Shown here piece by piece: positions 14,687 through 24,095 of a DNA stretch of 64,000 nucleotides (the first letter of the stretch is position 1; every line of letters starts with the position of its first letter). The translations under genes were made by a program, and so were the position numbers. The notes beneath the pieces were generated by a model, which saw only the letters and a program-made list of their open reading frames with translations, made no database searches and was not told the origin of the DNA. This DNA is from Microbulbifer harenosus (GTDB lineage: Bacteria; Pseudomonadota; Gammaproteobacteria; Pseudomonadales; Cellvibrionaceae): positions 1 to 64,000 of the forward strand of contig NZ_VANI01000011.1 of NCBI RefSeq assembly GCF_005771435.1, read 5' to 3'.

Positions 14687-16075
14687 ATGAGTCAGCCTGA
14701 CGCACAATCCTGGCTGGATGACCTTCCCGCTGCATTTCACACCTATCTGAACGGACGCCGGCTGGATGAGGTGGAGTGCATTGTTCCCGACCTCAATGGC
14801 ATGTCCCGTGGTAAGGCCATGCCGCTCAGCAAGTTCTCGCCAGACAGCCCGGTGTTCCTGCCCATATCCATTTTCTACCAGACCATAACCGGCCAGGATG
14901 TGGAGATGGATATCGAAAACCAGTGGGCCGAGAGCGATATGGCGCTGGTGCCGGATATGTCGACGGCAATGGCGGTGCCCTGGGCGAAGCAGCCGGCGCT
15001 GCAGATTATTCACGATCTGCAGGATCTGCAGGGCAATCCCATCGCTTGTGCGCCGCGCAATGTGCTGAAGCGGGTGATCGCGTTATATGCAGAGAAGGGC
15101 TGGAAGCCGATTGTGGCGCCGGAGCTGGAATTCTATCTGACCAAGCCGAATATCGACCCGAACGAGCCCATTGAACCGCCGGTGGGGCGCAGTGGCCGTT
15201 CGGGCACTTCCCTGCAGTCGTACTCAATGACAGCCATCGACGAGTACGGCCCGGTGATCGACACCATTTACGAATACGCCGAGGCCGCCGGCCTGCATAT
15301 TGACTCGGTGATTCAGGAAGATGGCGCCGGACAGGTGGAGTTCAATCTTACTCATGGCGATCCTTTGTGGCTTGCGGACCAGGTGTTTTATTTCAAGCGC
15401 ATCATCAAGGAGGCGGCACTAAAAAACGGGATGTTTGCCACTTTTATGGCCAAGCCCATGCGCGACCAGCCCGGCAGCGCCATGCACGTACACCAGAGTG
15501 TGGTGGATATCGACAGCGGCAGGAATATTTTCTCCGACGATGACGGCAATGCGACGGACCTGTTTCGCTATTTTATCGGTGGCACCCAGAAGCATATGCG
15601 CGAAGTGATGCCATTTATCGCTCCGAATGTGAATTCCTATCGGCGTTTTGAGTCCGAGGCGAATTCCAGTGCGCCGACCAATATCGGCTGGGGCTACGAC
15701 AACCGCGCCACCGGCCTGCGGGTGCCCAATTCCGGTGCCCAGGACCGACGCCTGGAAAACCGGGTGATCGGCGTGGACGCTAACCCCTATCTGGCTATCG
15801 CCGCGAGCCTGATCTGCGGTTATCTCGGGATGATAAACCGCGTTGAGCCGGATGCACCAGCGGAATCGGAATTGGATGAAGAGCAGGAGGCGCGCTCTTA
15901 CATCCCGATGACGTTCGATGAGGCGCTGCGTATTTTCGAGGGCGCGGAGGAAATCCATCAGGCGCTGGGAGAGGGGTTCTGCCAGCTGTACGCGGCAGTA
16001 AAAAGCGAGGAGATGAGACTGTTCCACCGGGAAATTTCCCCGTGGGAGCGCCAGCATCTGTTACTCAACGTATAG
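14687..16075 (+). CDS. Glutamine synthetase-family enzyme (gamma-glutamylpolyamine synthetase type)
   Basis: 462 residues from ATG 14687, which has GGAG at 14678-14681; the open frame extends upstream to 14570 without homology. Motifs of the GS fold are present: VPDLNGMSRGKAMP at the N-terminus, APELEFYL (metal glutamates), EDGAGQVEFNL, GSAMHVHQSV (ATP/metal histidine) and NSGAQDRRLENRV. The short beta-grasp region and the missing adenylylation-type C-terminus fit the PuuA-like group that joins glutamate to putrescine or other amines rather than to ammonia. No other puu genes are near. A strong terminator follows. Confidence 0.85.
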   Translation: MSQPDAQSWLDDLPAAFHTYLNGRRLDEVECIVPDLNGMSRGKAMPLSKFSPDSPVFLPISIFYQTITGQDVEMDIENQWAESDMALVPDMSTAMAVPWAKQPALQIIHDLQDLQGNPIACAPRNVLKRVIALYAEKGWKPIVAPELEFYLTKPNIDPNEPIEPPVGRSGRSGTSLQSYSMTAIDEYGPVIDTIYEYAEAAGLHIDSVIQEDGAGQVEFNLTHGDPLWLADQVFYFKRIIKEAALKNGMFATFMAKPMRDQPGSAMHVHQSVVDIDSGRNIFSDDDGNATDLFRYFIGGTQKHMREVMPFIAPNVNSYRRFESEANSSAPTNIGWGYDNRATGLRVPNSGAQDRRLENRVIGVDANPYLAIAASLICGYLGMINRVEPDAPAESELDEEQEARSYIPMTFDEALRIFEGAEEIHQALGEGFCQLYAAVKSEEMRLFHREISPWERQHLLLNV

Positions 16076-16102
16076 CGTTCTGCGGTAATTGCCGTCGCAA
16101 TT

Positions 16103-16141
16103 AAAAAGCCCCCGCCTTCAACAGGTCGGGGGCTTTTTTTT
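16103..16141. terminator. Bidirectional rho-independent terminator
   Basis: AGCCCCCG (16107-16114) pairs with CGGGGGCT (16127-16134). It is flanked by an A run on the left and a T run on the right, so it can serve the glutamine-synthetase gene (+) and the phosphofructokinase gene (-). Confidence 0.9.
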
Positions 16142-16160
16142 GCGGGATAAAAACCTGGTG

Positions 16161-17429
16161 TCAGACCTTGAATTCTGCCGCCAGCTTTTTCTCCACCAGT
16201 ACTTTCTTCAGGCGGGCATACTGGGGGATACCATTCTTGTAGGGTGGATAGTCTTCGCCCAGAATCAGTGGCTCAAGGTAGGCGCGGCCGGCGGGGCTGA
16301 TGCCGAAACCGTCTTCGGAGATATATTCTTCCGGCATGAACTTTTCCACATTGGCCACTTCTGAAAGCGGGGCTTCGCCAATGCTCCAGCTATAGTCGGC
16401 TGTGCAGGTGCCGTTGCGCTCAATGGTAGGCATGATGGCGTTTTTGCCGGCCACGGCGGCTTCCACCGCGGCCTTGCCCACAGCGTAGGCCTGTTCCACA
16501 TCGGTGGCGGAGGCAATGTGGCGGGCGGCGCGCTGCAGATAGTCGGCCAGCGCCCAATGGTATTTCAGGCCCAACTCGTCCTTGACCATTTTTGCCAGGG
16601 TCGGCGCGACGCCACCCAGTTGCTTGTGGCCGAAGGCATCGACGCTGCCGGCGTCGGCGAGGAAGGTGCCGTCTTCGTACTGGGCGCCTTCGGAGGCAAC
16701 GATTACGCAATAGCCCTTGTCGTCGACGGTCTGCCGGACTTTGTTCAGAAACTTCTCTTTGTCGAATGCCACTTCCGGCAGCAGGATGATATGTGGGGCA
16801 TCGCCTTCCTGCTCCTGTGCCAGCGCGCCGGCGGCGGCGATCCAGCCCGCGTGGCGGCCCATCACCTCAAGGATGAACACCTTGGTGGAGGTGGCGCACA
16901 TGGAGGCCACGTCCAGTGCCGCTTCCTTGGTGGAAACCGCCACATATTTGGCCACGGAACCGAAGCCGGGGCAGTTGTCGGTGAATGGCAGGTCGTTGTC
17001 CACGGTTTTGGGAATGTGGATGGCCTGGATGGGGTAGCCCATCTTTTCCGACAGCTGGGAAATCTTCAGGCAGGTGTCGGCGGAGTCGCCACCGCCGTTA
17101 TAGAAGAAATAGCCGATGTCGTGCGCCTTGAACACTTCAATCAGGCGCTCGTATTCGGCGCGATTCTGCTCCAGGCTTTTCAGTTTGTAGCGGCAGGAGC
17201 CGAAGGCGCCAGAGGGGGTGTGGCGCAGCGCGGCGATGGTCTCGTCGCTCTCCTGGCTGACATCGATCAGTTCCTCGCGGAGTGCGCCGACAATGCCATT
17301 CAACCCGGCGTAGACAGTGCCGATCTTGTCGCTGTGCTGGCGGGCGGTCTCGATGACTCCACAGGCGGAGGCGTTGATGACGGCGGTTACTCCGCCTGAT
17401 TGCGCGTAAAAGGCATTCTTCTTCGACAT
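16161..17429 (-). CDS. Pyrophosphate-dependent phosphofructokinase
   Basis: 422 residues. The nucleotide-site loop reads NGGGDSADT (111-119), with Asp where the ATP enzyme has Gly (GGDGS), and the catalytic loop reads PKTVDND (140-146), with Lys where the ATP enzymes have Gly. Both changes mark PPi as phosphoryl donor. The reaction is reversible: fructose 6-phosphate + PPi to fructose 1,6-bisphosphate + Pi. MGRHAGWIAA (194 onward) is the substrate-binding segment. It is longer than the 320-residue ATP enzyme, as expected for this group. It is transcribed alone. Confidence 0.85.
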   Translation of the reverse strand: MSKKNAFYAQSGGVTAVINASACGVIETARQHSDKIGTVYAGLNGIVGALREELIDVSQESDETIAALRHTPSGAFGSCRYKLKSLEQNRAEYERLIEVFKAHDIGYFFYNGGGDSADTCLKISQLSEKMGYPIQAIHIPKTVDNDLPFTDNCPGFGSVAKYVAVSTKEAALDVASMCATSTKVFILEVMGRHAGWIAAAGALAQEQEGDAPHIILLPEVAFDKEKFLNKVRQTVDDKGYCVIVASEGAQYEDGTFLADAGSVDAFGHKQLGGVAPTLAKMVKDELGLKYHWALADYLQRAARHIASATDVEQAYAVGKAAVEAAVAGKNAIMPTIERNGTCTADYSWSIGEAPLSEVANVEKFMPEEYISEDGFGISPAGRAYLEPLILGEDYPPYKNGIPQYARLKKVLVEKKLAAEFKV

Positions 17430-17793
17430 GACTATCCTATGGCTGCAGTCGCGGTTTCTCGTCTTAAGTCACGCTTGCGCGTGGTGCTGGCGGGCGGCTT
17501 CTTGTGGCGGCCTCGCGCGGCGCGAAGTCTAATGTATTCATATGGCAATTGCATGGAATTGCAGAACTTCGACACGTACTGCCGGATTTGGCCGTGATAA
17601 GCTTGCGCGGCATCCATTTCCCGATCATGGCTGGCAGTATCCGCTACTGCCATATACACAAGCAAAATGCGCACCGGGCTTCATCTCGCGCGGGTCAGGC
17701 CTCCGGATTTGAGGGAATGATTGCGTGAACCGACAGTCTCAGCAGCTTCCCCACTAATGTTGCAACAGCATCGAACTGAGTGAATAAACTGGC
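17430..17793. other. Divergent intergenic region
   Basis: 364 bp between the phosphofructokinase gene (-) and mpl (+). It should hold promoters for both. I see no reading frame with coding character and no convincing -35/-10 pair. Confidence 0.4.
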
Positions 17794-19191
17794 ATGCATA
17801 TTCATATTTTAGGCATCTGCGGCACTTTTATGGGCAGCCTGGCCCAGCTCGCGGTAGCGGAAGGCCACAAGGTCACCGGCTCTGATGCCAATGTTTACCC
17901 GCCCATGAGCACCCAGCTGGAGCGCGCCGGTATCGAGCTGACCGAAGGCTACGACCCCGCGCAGCTGGAGCCGGCGCCCGATTTGGTGATCATTGGCAAT
18001 GCGCTGTCGCGGGGAAACCCGGCGGTGGAAGCGGTGCTGGATAAGGGCTTGCCCTATACCTCCGGAGCCCAGTGGCTGTGTGACCACTTTCTTGGCGGGC
18101 GCTGGGTGCTGGCGGTATCCGGTACCCACGGTAAGACCACTACGGCGAGTATGCTGGCGTGGGTGTTGGACTTTGCGGGCATGGCCCCGGGCTTCCTGAT
18201 CGGCGGTGTGCCGCGGAACTTCGAGGTGTCCGCGCGCCTCGGCGGCACGCCCTTTTTTGTGGTGGAGGCAGACGAGTACGACACGGCTTTCTTCGACAAG
18301 CGCTCAAAATTCGTTCACTATCGCCCGCGCACGCTGATCATCAACAATCTGGAATTCGACCACGCGGACATTTTTGACGACCTGGAGGCAATCCAGAAGC
18401 AGTTCCACCACCTGGTGCGCACCGTGCCCGCCAGCGGCCTGGTGGTGGCAGCGCAGGATGATGCAGTGACCCAGGTACTGGACAAAGGGTGCTGGAGCCA
18501 GGTGCAGCGTTTCGATGTGGAGCGGGACGATGGCGTGCGCCTGGGCGACTGGTGTGCGGTGAATATCGCCGCCGATGGCAGCCGTTTCGATGTGCTGCTG
18601 GAAGGCAAGCCGGTGGCTGCGGTGAACTGGCAGCAGACGGGCCTGCACAGTGTGAAAAACGGACTCGCCGTCATTGCCGCTGCCCGCCATGTGGGCGTGG
18701 AGCCCGCCATCGCGGCGGAGGCTCTGGGCGCCTTTGAAGGGGTCAAGCGGCGGATGGAATGCCTGGGGGAAATTCAGGGTATTCGCGTCTACGACGACTT
18801 TGCCCACCATCCCACCGCCATCGAAACTACGTTGAACGGCCTGCGGGCCAAGGTGGGGACGGAGCGGGTGATTGCGCTGATCGAGCCGCGCTCCAATACC
18901 ATGCGCATGGGGCACCACCGCGAGCAGCTCGCACGGGCCTGCGCCGGCGCCGATCTGGTGCTCTGGTACCAGCCGGAGGGGATGAACTGGTCTCTGGATG
19001 AGGTGGTTCACCATTCCACCGTGCCGGCAAAGGTTCTCCACAGCATCGACGCTGCGGTAGAATCTGTTCTTGAACTGACCAGCCCCGGCAGTCACGTTAT
19101 CGTGATGAGCAACGGCGGCTTTGGCGGTGTACACCAGCGGCTGCTCCGTGCCCTTGAGCACAAATACGGGCAGCAGACACACAGCGGATAG
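17794..19191 (+). CDS. mpl: UDP-N-acetylmuramate:L-Ala-gamma-D-Glu-meso-DAP ligase
   Basis: 465 residues. It starts with [16 protein letters not shown], the Mpl/MurC-type nucleotide loop, and has the ATP loop [12 protein letters not shown] at about 109-120, then [18 protein letters not shown] and the C-terminal domain start [11 protein letters not shown]. The [14 protein letters not shown] segment separates Mpl from MurC. It reattaches tripeptide recovered from old peptidoglycan to UDP-MurNAc in the cytoplasm. ubiX, a Rdx gene, an MMPL gene and a hydrolase follow on the same strand. Confidence 0.95.
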   Translation: MHIHILGICGTFMGSLAQLAVAEGHKVTGSDANVYPPMSTQLERAGIELTEGYDPAQLEPAPDLVIIGNALSRGNPAVEAVLDKGLPYTSGAQWLCDHFLGGRWVLAVSGTHGKTTTASMLAWVLDFAGMAPGFLIGGVPRNFEVSARLGGTPFFVVEADEYDTAFFDKRSKFVHYRPRTLIINNLEFDHADIFDDLEAIQKQFHHLVRTVPASGLVVAAQDDAVTQVLDKGCWSQVQRFDVERDDGVRLGDWCAVNIAADGSRFDVLLEGKPVAAVNWQQTGLHSVKNGLAVIAAARHVGVEPAIAAEALGAFEGVKRRMECLGEIQGIRVYDDFAHHPTAIETTLNGLRAKVGTERVIALIEPRSNTMRMGHHREQLARACAGADLVLWYQPEGMNWSLDEVVHHSTVPAKVLHSIDAAVESVLELTSPGSHVIVMSNGGFGGVHQRLLRALEHKYGQQTHSG

Positions 19192-19222
19192 CCCCGCATT
19201 CCGGGGCGCAACGGATACTTCT

Positions 19223-19849
19223 TTGGCCGAGCCGATTTACTCCAAAACCGTCACCCTTGCGATTACCGGTGCGTCCGGTGCCCAGTACGGTTTGCGCTTG
19301 TTGCAGTGCCTGCTGGCGGCACAGGTGCGCGTGTGGCTGCTGCTGTCTGATGCCGCGCGGATCGTGATCAACACCGAAACCGAGGTGGTGCTGCCGGAAG
19401 ACGAAGAGCGCACCGCTTCGTATCTGCGGGAACTCTACGGCGCGGCGGAGGACCAGTTGATCCTGTTTGGCAGGCGCGACTGGTTTTCGCCGGTGGCCTC
19501 CGGCACCGGTGCCGCCAGCAGCCTGGTGATCTGCCCGGCGAGCGGCGGCACTCTGTCGGCGGTGGCCTGTGGGGCCTCCAACAACCTGATCGAGCGGGCG
19601 GCAGACGTCGCGTTGAAAGAGCGCCGCCAACTGATTCTGGTGCCCCGCGAGGCACCCTATTCGGAAATCCACCTGGAAAACATGCTCAAGTTGACCCGCA
19701 TGGGTGCGGTGATCCTGCCGGCGAGCCCGGGGTTTTACCAGAGGCCGCAGTCGGTGCAGGATCTGGTGGACTTTGTGGTGGCGCGGATACTGAGCCAGCT
19801 GGATGTTGAACAAACGCTGCTGCCCCCCTGGGGCAACACGGAAAACTGA
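19223..19849 (+). CDS. ubiX: Flavin prenyltransferase UbiX
   Basis: About 208 residues. The N-terminal [19 protein letters not shown] is the FMN loop. The middle has [20 protein letters not shown] and [21 protein letters not shown], and the end is [20 protein letters not shown]; all are UbiX hallmarks. It makes prenylated FMN for the decarboxylase UbiD in ubiquinone synthesis. No ATG fits; TTG 19223 with GGA shortly upstream gives the normal length and lies 31 bp after mpl. Confidence 0.93.
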   Translation: MAEPIYSKTVTLAITGASGAQYGLRLLQCLLAAQVRVWLLLSDAARIVINTETEVVLPEDEERTASYLRELYGAAEDQLILFGRRDWFSPVASGTGAASSLVICPASGGTLSAVACGASNNLIERAADVALKERRQLILVPREAPYSEIHLENMLKLTRMGAVILPASPGFYQRPQSVQDLVDFVVARILSQLDVEQTLLPPWGNTEN

Positions 19850-19865
19850 CTTGGACGGGGGCGTG

Positions 19866-20138
19866 ATGGATAAGACCGTCACCATTCACTACTGCGTGCA
19901 GTGCAACTGGATGCTGCGCGCCACCTGGATGGCGCAGGAGCTGCTGTACACCTTTGCCGAAGACCTGGAGCAGGTGGCTCTGAAGCCGGGTACTGGCGGT
20001 GTATTCGAGATTCGTATTGGCGACCAGCTGGTCTGGGAGCGAAAACGCGATGGCGGCTTTCCGGGGCCGAAAGAACTGAAACAGAAAGTGCGGGATATTC
20101 TTTTCCCCGAGCGCGATCTCGGCCACGTGGACAAGTAA
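19866..20138 (+). CDS. SelT/SelW/SelH (Rdx) family selenoprotein-like protein
   Basis: 90 residues starting MDKTVTIHYCVQCNW. CVQC (10-13) replaces the Cys-x-x-Sec of eukaryotic SelW. The fold is thioredoxin-like, with PGTGGVFEIRIGDQLVWERK in the second half. A redox role is presumed from the family. GTG 19863 is an in-frame alternative just before the ATG. It follows ubiX by 16 bp. Confidence 0.85.
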   Translation: MDKTVTIHYCVQCNWMLRATWMAQELLYTFAEDLEQVALKPGTGGVFEIRIGDQLVWERKRDGGFPGPKELKQKVRDILFPERDLGHVDK

Positions 20139-20204
20139 CCGCGGGTATTCCCAAAAACGCTGCACCTCCGGTGCCTCTTTTGTATTAGAAAAAGCGAACT
20201 GATT

Positions 20205-22853
20205 ATGTTGTTGGGCTTGAAGACCTGGTACGAAAAACTGATTCTCGGCCATCCGAAAATCGTGTTGGCTCTCGTGGCGCTGCTGACCATTACCGCTGCC
20301 GCGGGCCTGCCGCGGCTGAAGCTGGATGCCTCGGCGGACTCCCTGACTCTGGAAACCGACGACTCGCTGGATTTCTTCCGCGAAATTTCCGAGCGCTACA
20401 ACTCCGGCGATTTTCTGGTGGTCACCTACCGCTATAAAGATGGCGACCTGTTCAGCGAGGAATCCCTGGCGACCATGCGCCGGCTGCAGGACGAGCTGGC
20501 TATGGTGAATGGTGTTACCGGCGTGCAGTCGATCCTGAACGTACCGCTGTTGTACAGTCCCAAGCTGTCCATCACCGACGTTGCCGACGGTATCCGCACC
20601 CTGTCCTCTCCCGGAACCGAAAGGGATCTGGTGCGCCGCGAGTTTCTTGAAAGCCCGATCTACAAAGAGCTGATTCTGAGCCCTGATGGCGAGACTACCG
20701 CCATGATGCTCAACCTGGAGCTGGACAGGGAAGGGCTGGATCTGGTGCGCGAACGCGACGCCCTGCGCCGCCTGCGTAACAGCGACGGTTTGAGTGCGGA
20801 ACAGACCCAGCGTCTGGAAACCGTTACCGCGGAATACCTGCAACACCGCACCGCCCAGGAAGCGGCGGCGCGCGAGCGGGTGAAGGAAGTACGGAAAATC
20901 CTCGCGCACTACGACGGCAATGCCGAGCTGTTCCTCGGCGGCCTCACCATGATCACCTCGGACATGATCGCGTTTATTCAGAGCGACCTGGTGGTGTTCG
21001 GTGCGGGTATTCTGGCGTTTATTGTCATTACCCTGCTGCTGATTTTCCGTCAGCCCCGCTGGGTTCTGTTGCCGCTCATTACCTGTGTGACCACTGCCGT
21101 GATCATGTTGGGACTGCTGTCGTGGCTCGACTGGCGCATGACGGTGATCTCCGCCAACTTTGTGGCTCTGCTGCTGATTATTACCCTGGCCATCACCATT
21201 CACCTGGCGGTGCGCTATCGGGAGTACTTTGCCGAGCACCCGGAGTGGGATCGCTTCCAGCTGGCCTCTGCCACTGTGGCGTTCATGGCCAAGCCCTGCA
21301 TGTACACCGGCCTCACCACGATGGTGGCCTTTATCTCCCTGGTGGTCAGCGGCATCCGCCCGGTGATCGACTTCGGCTGGATGATGACCATCGGTGTGAC
21401 GCTGGCGCTGGTGCTTTCCTTCCTGATCCTGCCCGCCAGCCTGATGCTGCTGAAGAAACGCGATGGCGGCCTGGGCGAGGACAACTCCCACGCGTTTACC
21501 CAGGTATTCTCACGCTTTACTGAAAACCACAAGGGCATTGTGCTGGGCGTGGCCGCGCTGGCGGCGGTGATCAGCGTAGTGGGCATCACCCGCCTGAAAG
21601 TGGAAAACCGCTTTATCGACTACTTCGACGACTCCACCGAGATCTATCAGGGCATGCTGGTGATTGACCAGCGCCTCGGCGGTACCATCAGTCTCGACGT
21701 GGTGTTGAACAGGCCAGAGCAGGCGGTACCGGAACTGGACGCGGAAGACGATCCATTTGGTGCCGATTTTGACGGTGCTGAAGGGGCGTCTGACGAAGAG
21801 TTCTCCGCAGCGGCAAGTGGCGATGAGATGGCCGCGGGTGAAGACTTGGCCGAGGAAGACCCGTTTGCCGCCGACGATCCATTCTCTTCCGGCGCATCTG
21901 CCAGCGAAGGGCCGGACCCCTACTGGTTTACCGTGGCTGGCCTGAACCAGATTGAACAGCTGCACGATTTCCTCGAAGCACAGCCTGAGATCGGCAAGGT
22001 GCAGTCCCTCGCCACCCTGTACAAGGTGGCCAAGGACCTGAACGACGGCGGCCTCAATGATTTTGAGCTGGCGGTGGCCCGCCAGAGTCTGCCGGAGGAG
22101 ATCAACCAGGTGCTGGTAAACCCTTACTGGTCACCACAAGACCAGCAGGCCCGCATCACCATGCGGGTGATGGAAACCGATCCAAACCTGCGCCGCGACG
22201 AACTGATCCAGCGAATCTACAGCTATGTGGAAAATGACATGGGTATCGCGTCGGAGAATGTTCGCCAGACCGGTATGCTTGTGCTGTACAACAACATGCT
22301 GCAGAGCCTGTTCAAGTCACAGATCCTGACCCTGGGAGCGGTATTCGCGGGCATTCTGCTGATGTTCCTGGTGCTGTTCCGCTCGCTGTGGCTGTCGGTC
22401 ATCGCGCTGGTGCCGAATATGCTGGCTGCCTGTGTGGTGCTGGGCGGTATGGGGCTTGCGAATATCCCGCTGGATATGATGACCATCACTATTGCGGCGA
22501 TCACCGTGGGCATCGGCGTGGACCACGCGATCCACTACCTGTACCGCTTTCGCGAGGAGTTTGCGAAAGACGGGGACTATGTGGCGACCATGCACCGCAG
22601 CCACGCGACCATCGGTCGCGCTATGTTCTACACCGCGATCACAATCATTGCCGGCTTCTCGATTCTTGCGCTGTCCAAGTTTGTGCCGTCGATCTATTTC
22701 GGCCTGCTGACCGCGCTCGCCATGTCCGCGGCGCTGTTGGGTTCCCTGACCCTGTTGCCGCTGCTGCTGGTGCTGATCAAGCCGCTGCCGAAGCCGGTGG
22801 AAAACGCACCGGCGGGAAAGCTTGTGACAGAGGCTGAGGCGTGCACCGGATAA
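20205..22853 (+). CDS. MMPL/RND-family transporter
   Basis: 882 residues with two similar halves. Each has one membrane helix, a large outer domain, and a bundle of about five helices (first bundle near 262-425, second near 702-870). The TITIAAITVGIGVDHAIHYLYRFREE stretch in the second bundle is the proton-relay helix of the HpnN/MmpL type. These proteins move lipids or hydrophobic compounds using proton motive force. Residues about 505-567 form a very acidic, low-complexity insert (many Asp/Glu/Ser/Ala) in the second outer domain. It lies in the mpl-ubiX row and is followed by a lipase-like gene, which fits a lipid role, though this is inference. Confidence 0.85.
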   Translation: MLLGLKTWYEKLILGHPKIVLALVALLTITAAAGLPRLKLDASADSLTLETDDSLDFFREISERYNSGDFLVVTYRYKDGDLFSEESLATMRRLQDELAMVNGVTGVQSILNVPLLYSPKLSITDVADGIRTLSSPGTERDLVRREFLESPIYKELILSPDGETTAMMLNLELDREGLDLVRERDALRRLRNSDGLSAEQTQRLETVTAEYLQHRTAQEAAARERVKEVRKILAHYDGNAELFLGGLTMITSDMIAFIQSDLVVFGAGILAFIVITLLLIFRQPRWVLLPLITCVTTAVIMLGLLSWLDWRMTVISANFVALLLIITLAITIHLAVRYREYFAEHPEWDRFQLASATVAFMAKPCMYTGLTTMVAFISLVVSGIRPVIDFGWMMTIGVTLALVLSFLILPASLMLLKKRDGGLGEDNSHAFTQVFSRFTENHKGIVLGVAALAAVISVVGITRLKVENRFIDYFDDSTEIYQGMLVIDQRLGGTISLDVVLNRPEQAVPELDAEDDPFGADFDGAEGASDEEFSAAASGDEMAAGEDLAEEDPFAADDPFSSGASASEGPDPYWFTVAGLNQIEQLHDFLEAQPEIGKVQSLATLYKVAKDLNDGGLNDFELAVARQSLPEEINQVLVNPYWSPQDQQARITMRVMETDPNLRRDELIQRIYSYVENDMGIASENVRQTGMLVLYNNMLQSLFKSQILTLGAVFAGILLMFLVLFRSLWLSVIALVPNMLAACVVLGGMGLANIPLDMMTITIAAITVGIGVDHAIHYLYRFREEFAKDGDYVATMHRSHATIGRAMFYTAITIIAGFSILALSKFVPSIYFGLLTALAMSAALLGSLTLLPLLLVLIKPLPKPVENAPAGKLVTEAEACTG

Positions 22854-22913
22854 TTGCGTTCTAATCTTACGGGGTAGCGGAGAGCAAATCGCTCGCGTCT
22901 GGATGATACGAAA

Positions 22914-23561
22914 ATGCCAAAAGGCCGGGTTGCCATACTGATTCCCGGGATTTTCGACCGGGGCAAGTCGATGCTCAGGATGCAGCGCGCCCTGGGGCAG
23001 GCGGGATTTACCGCACACACCATCAAGCTGAAGGCCAACAGCGGCTGGTATGGGATGGAGCCGATGGCCTTGCAGTTGCGGGATCTGGTGGCGGAAGTAA
23101 CCGGCAATGGCGAGACCTGTGCGCTGGTGGGGTTCAGCATGGGCGGGATCGTGGCGCGCTACTATTTGCAGCGGCTGGGCGGCACCGCCAATGTGCACAA
23201 GTTCATTGCCCTCTCGAGCCCGCACTTTGGCAGCCTGTGGGCCCATCTCCTGCCCTATAAGGGCGGGCGTCAGCTGCGCATCGGCAGTGAGTTCCTGAGC
23301 AACCTGAACAGGGATGCGGCGGTGCTGGAAGACGCCGCTCCGGTTTCCATTTGGACGCCCTACGATGCCACCATCGTGCCGAACTCCAGCTCCCGCCTGC
23401 CTTTTGGTCGCGCATACCAGGTATCCGTCAGTCTCCATCGCTGGGTGCCCCAGAACCCGGAGGTCATCGACATTGTGGTTGCGGAGCTGGCGGAGGTCTT
23501 CGGGGGCGCGGCTGCCGATAGCCGCGGTCAGCTTTCCTGCACGAAAAAATCCCGCAGATAG
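22914..23561 (+). CDS. Alpha/beta hydrolase, lipase/PGAP1-like
   Basis: 215 residues. VAILIPGIFDRGKSM holds the oxyanion-loop glycine; the nucleophile elbow is LVGFSMGGIVARYYL (Ser near 79). An Asp in PYDATIVPNSSS and a His in QVSVSLHRWVPQ complete a likely triad. The substrate is probably an ester of a lipid. No signal peptide is present. The 3' end overlaps the convergent darP gene by 34 bp. Confidence 0.8.
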   Translation: MPKGRVAILIPGIFDRGKSMLRMQRALGQAGFTAHTIKLKANSGWYGMEPMALQLRDLVAEVTGNGETCALVGFSMGGIVARYYLQRLGGTANVHKFIALSSPHFGSLWAHLLPYKGGRQLRIGSEFLSNLNRDAAVLEDAAPVSIWTPYDATIVPNSSSRLPFGRAYQVSVSLHRWVPQNPEVIDIVVAELAEVFGGAAADSRGQLSCTKKSRR

Positions 23562-24064
23562 CGAAACAGCTTGCGCTGGTTGGTTGGTGGCTTGTTGCTG
23601 GCTTTTTCCTTGCCGGCTTCGCGCAGCAGGTTGCGCAGCTGTTGGTGGTCGGCGCTCGGGTGCTCGTTGAAAAACGTGCTCAGCGCCTCATTGCCCTGAT
23701 CCAGTAAGCGGTCTCTCCACTCCTCCGCCAGACGATCAAAGCGCAGGCGCTGCAAATCCTGCTCCTTGTGGCGGTTCAGCACGGCCTCGATCGCGTCCAC
23801 ATCCGCATCGCGCATCAGTTTGCCGATGAACTGCAGCTGCCGACGTTTGGCCTCGTGCGACTTGATGCGGTGGAAGGTGGCGATGGCGTCCTCTAATTCC
23901 GCATCCATCGGCACTTCCGCCAGTTTGGTAGCGTTGAGTTCGGTCAGCCGCTTGCCCAGGTCCTGCAGCTGCTGCATTTCCTGCTTGAGGCGCGTCTTGC
24001 TCTTGGGCTGGTCACCATCAAATTCTTCATGATTCTGAAAGTCGTCGGAGTTGTGCATGTACAT
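23528..24064 (-). CDS. darP: Ribosome biogenesis factor DarP (YjgA, DUF615)
   Basis: 178 residues, mostly helical and highly charged, with the DUF615 pattern: SKTRLKQEMQQLQDLGKRL, FHRIKSHEAKRRQLQFIGKLMR, the middle RFDRLAEEWRDRLL, and the C-terminal LRNLLREAGKEK with QRKLFRYLRDFF. In E. coli YjgA assists late 50S subunit assembly. The length is as usual. The 3' end runs 34 bp into the convergent hydrolase gene. Confidence 0.9.
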   Translation of the reverse strand: MYMHNSDDFQNHEEFDGDQPKSKTRLKQEMQQLQDLGKRLTELNATKLAEVPMDAELEDAIATFHRIKSHEAKRRQLQFIGKLMRDADVDAIEAVLNRHKEQDLQRLRFDRLAEEWRDRLLDQGNEALSTFFNEHPSADHQQLRNLLREAGKEKASNKPPTNQRKLFRYLRDFFVQES

Positions 24065-24095
24065 TCTCTGAATGGCAAAAGTTCAGCGGCCCGCC

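Noticed and set aside
19686-21491. 601-codon minus-strand frame opposite the MMPL gene
   Set aside because: It is rich in His/Gln/Gly from antisense codons and has no domain pattern.
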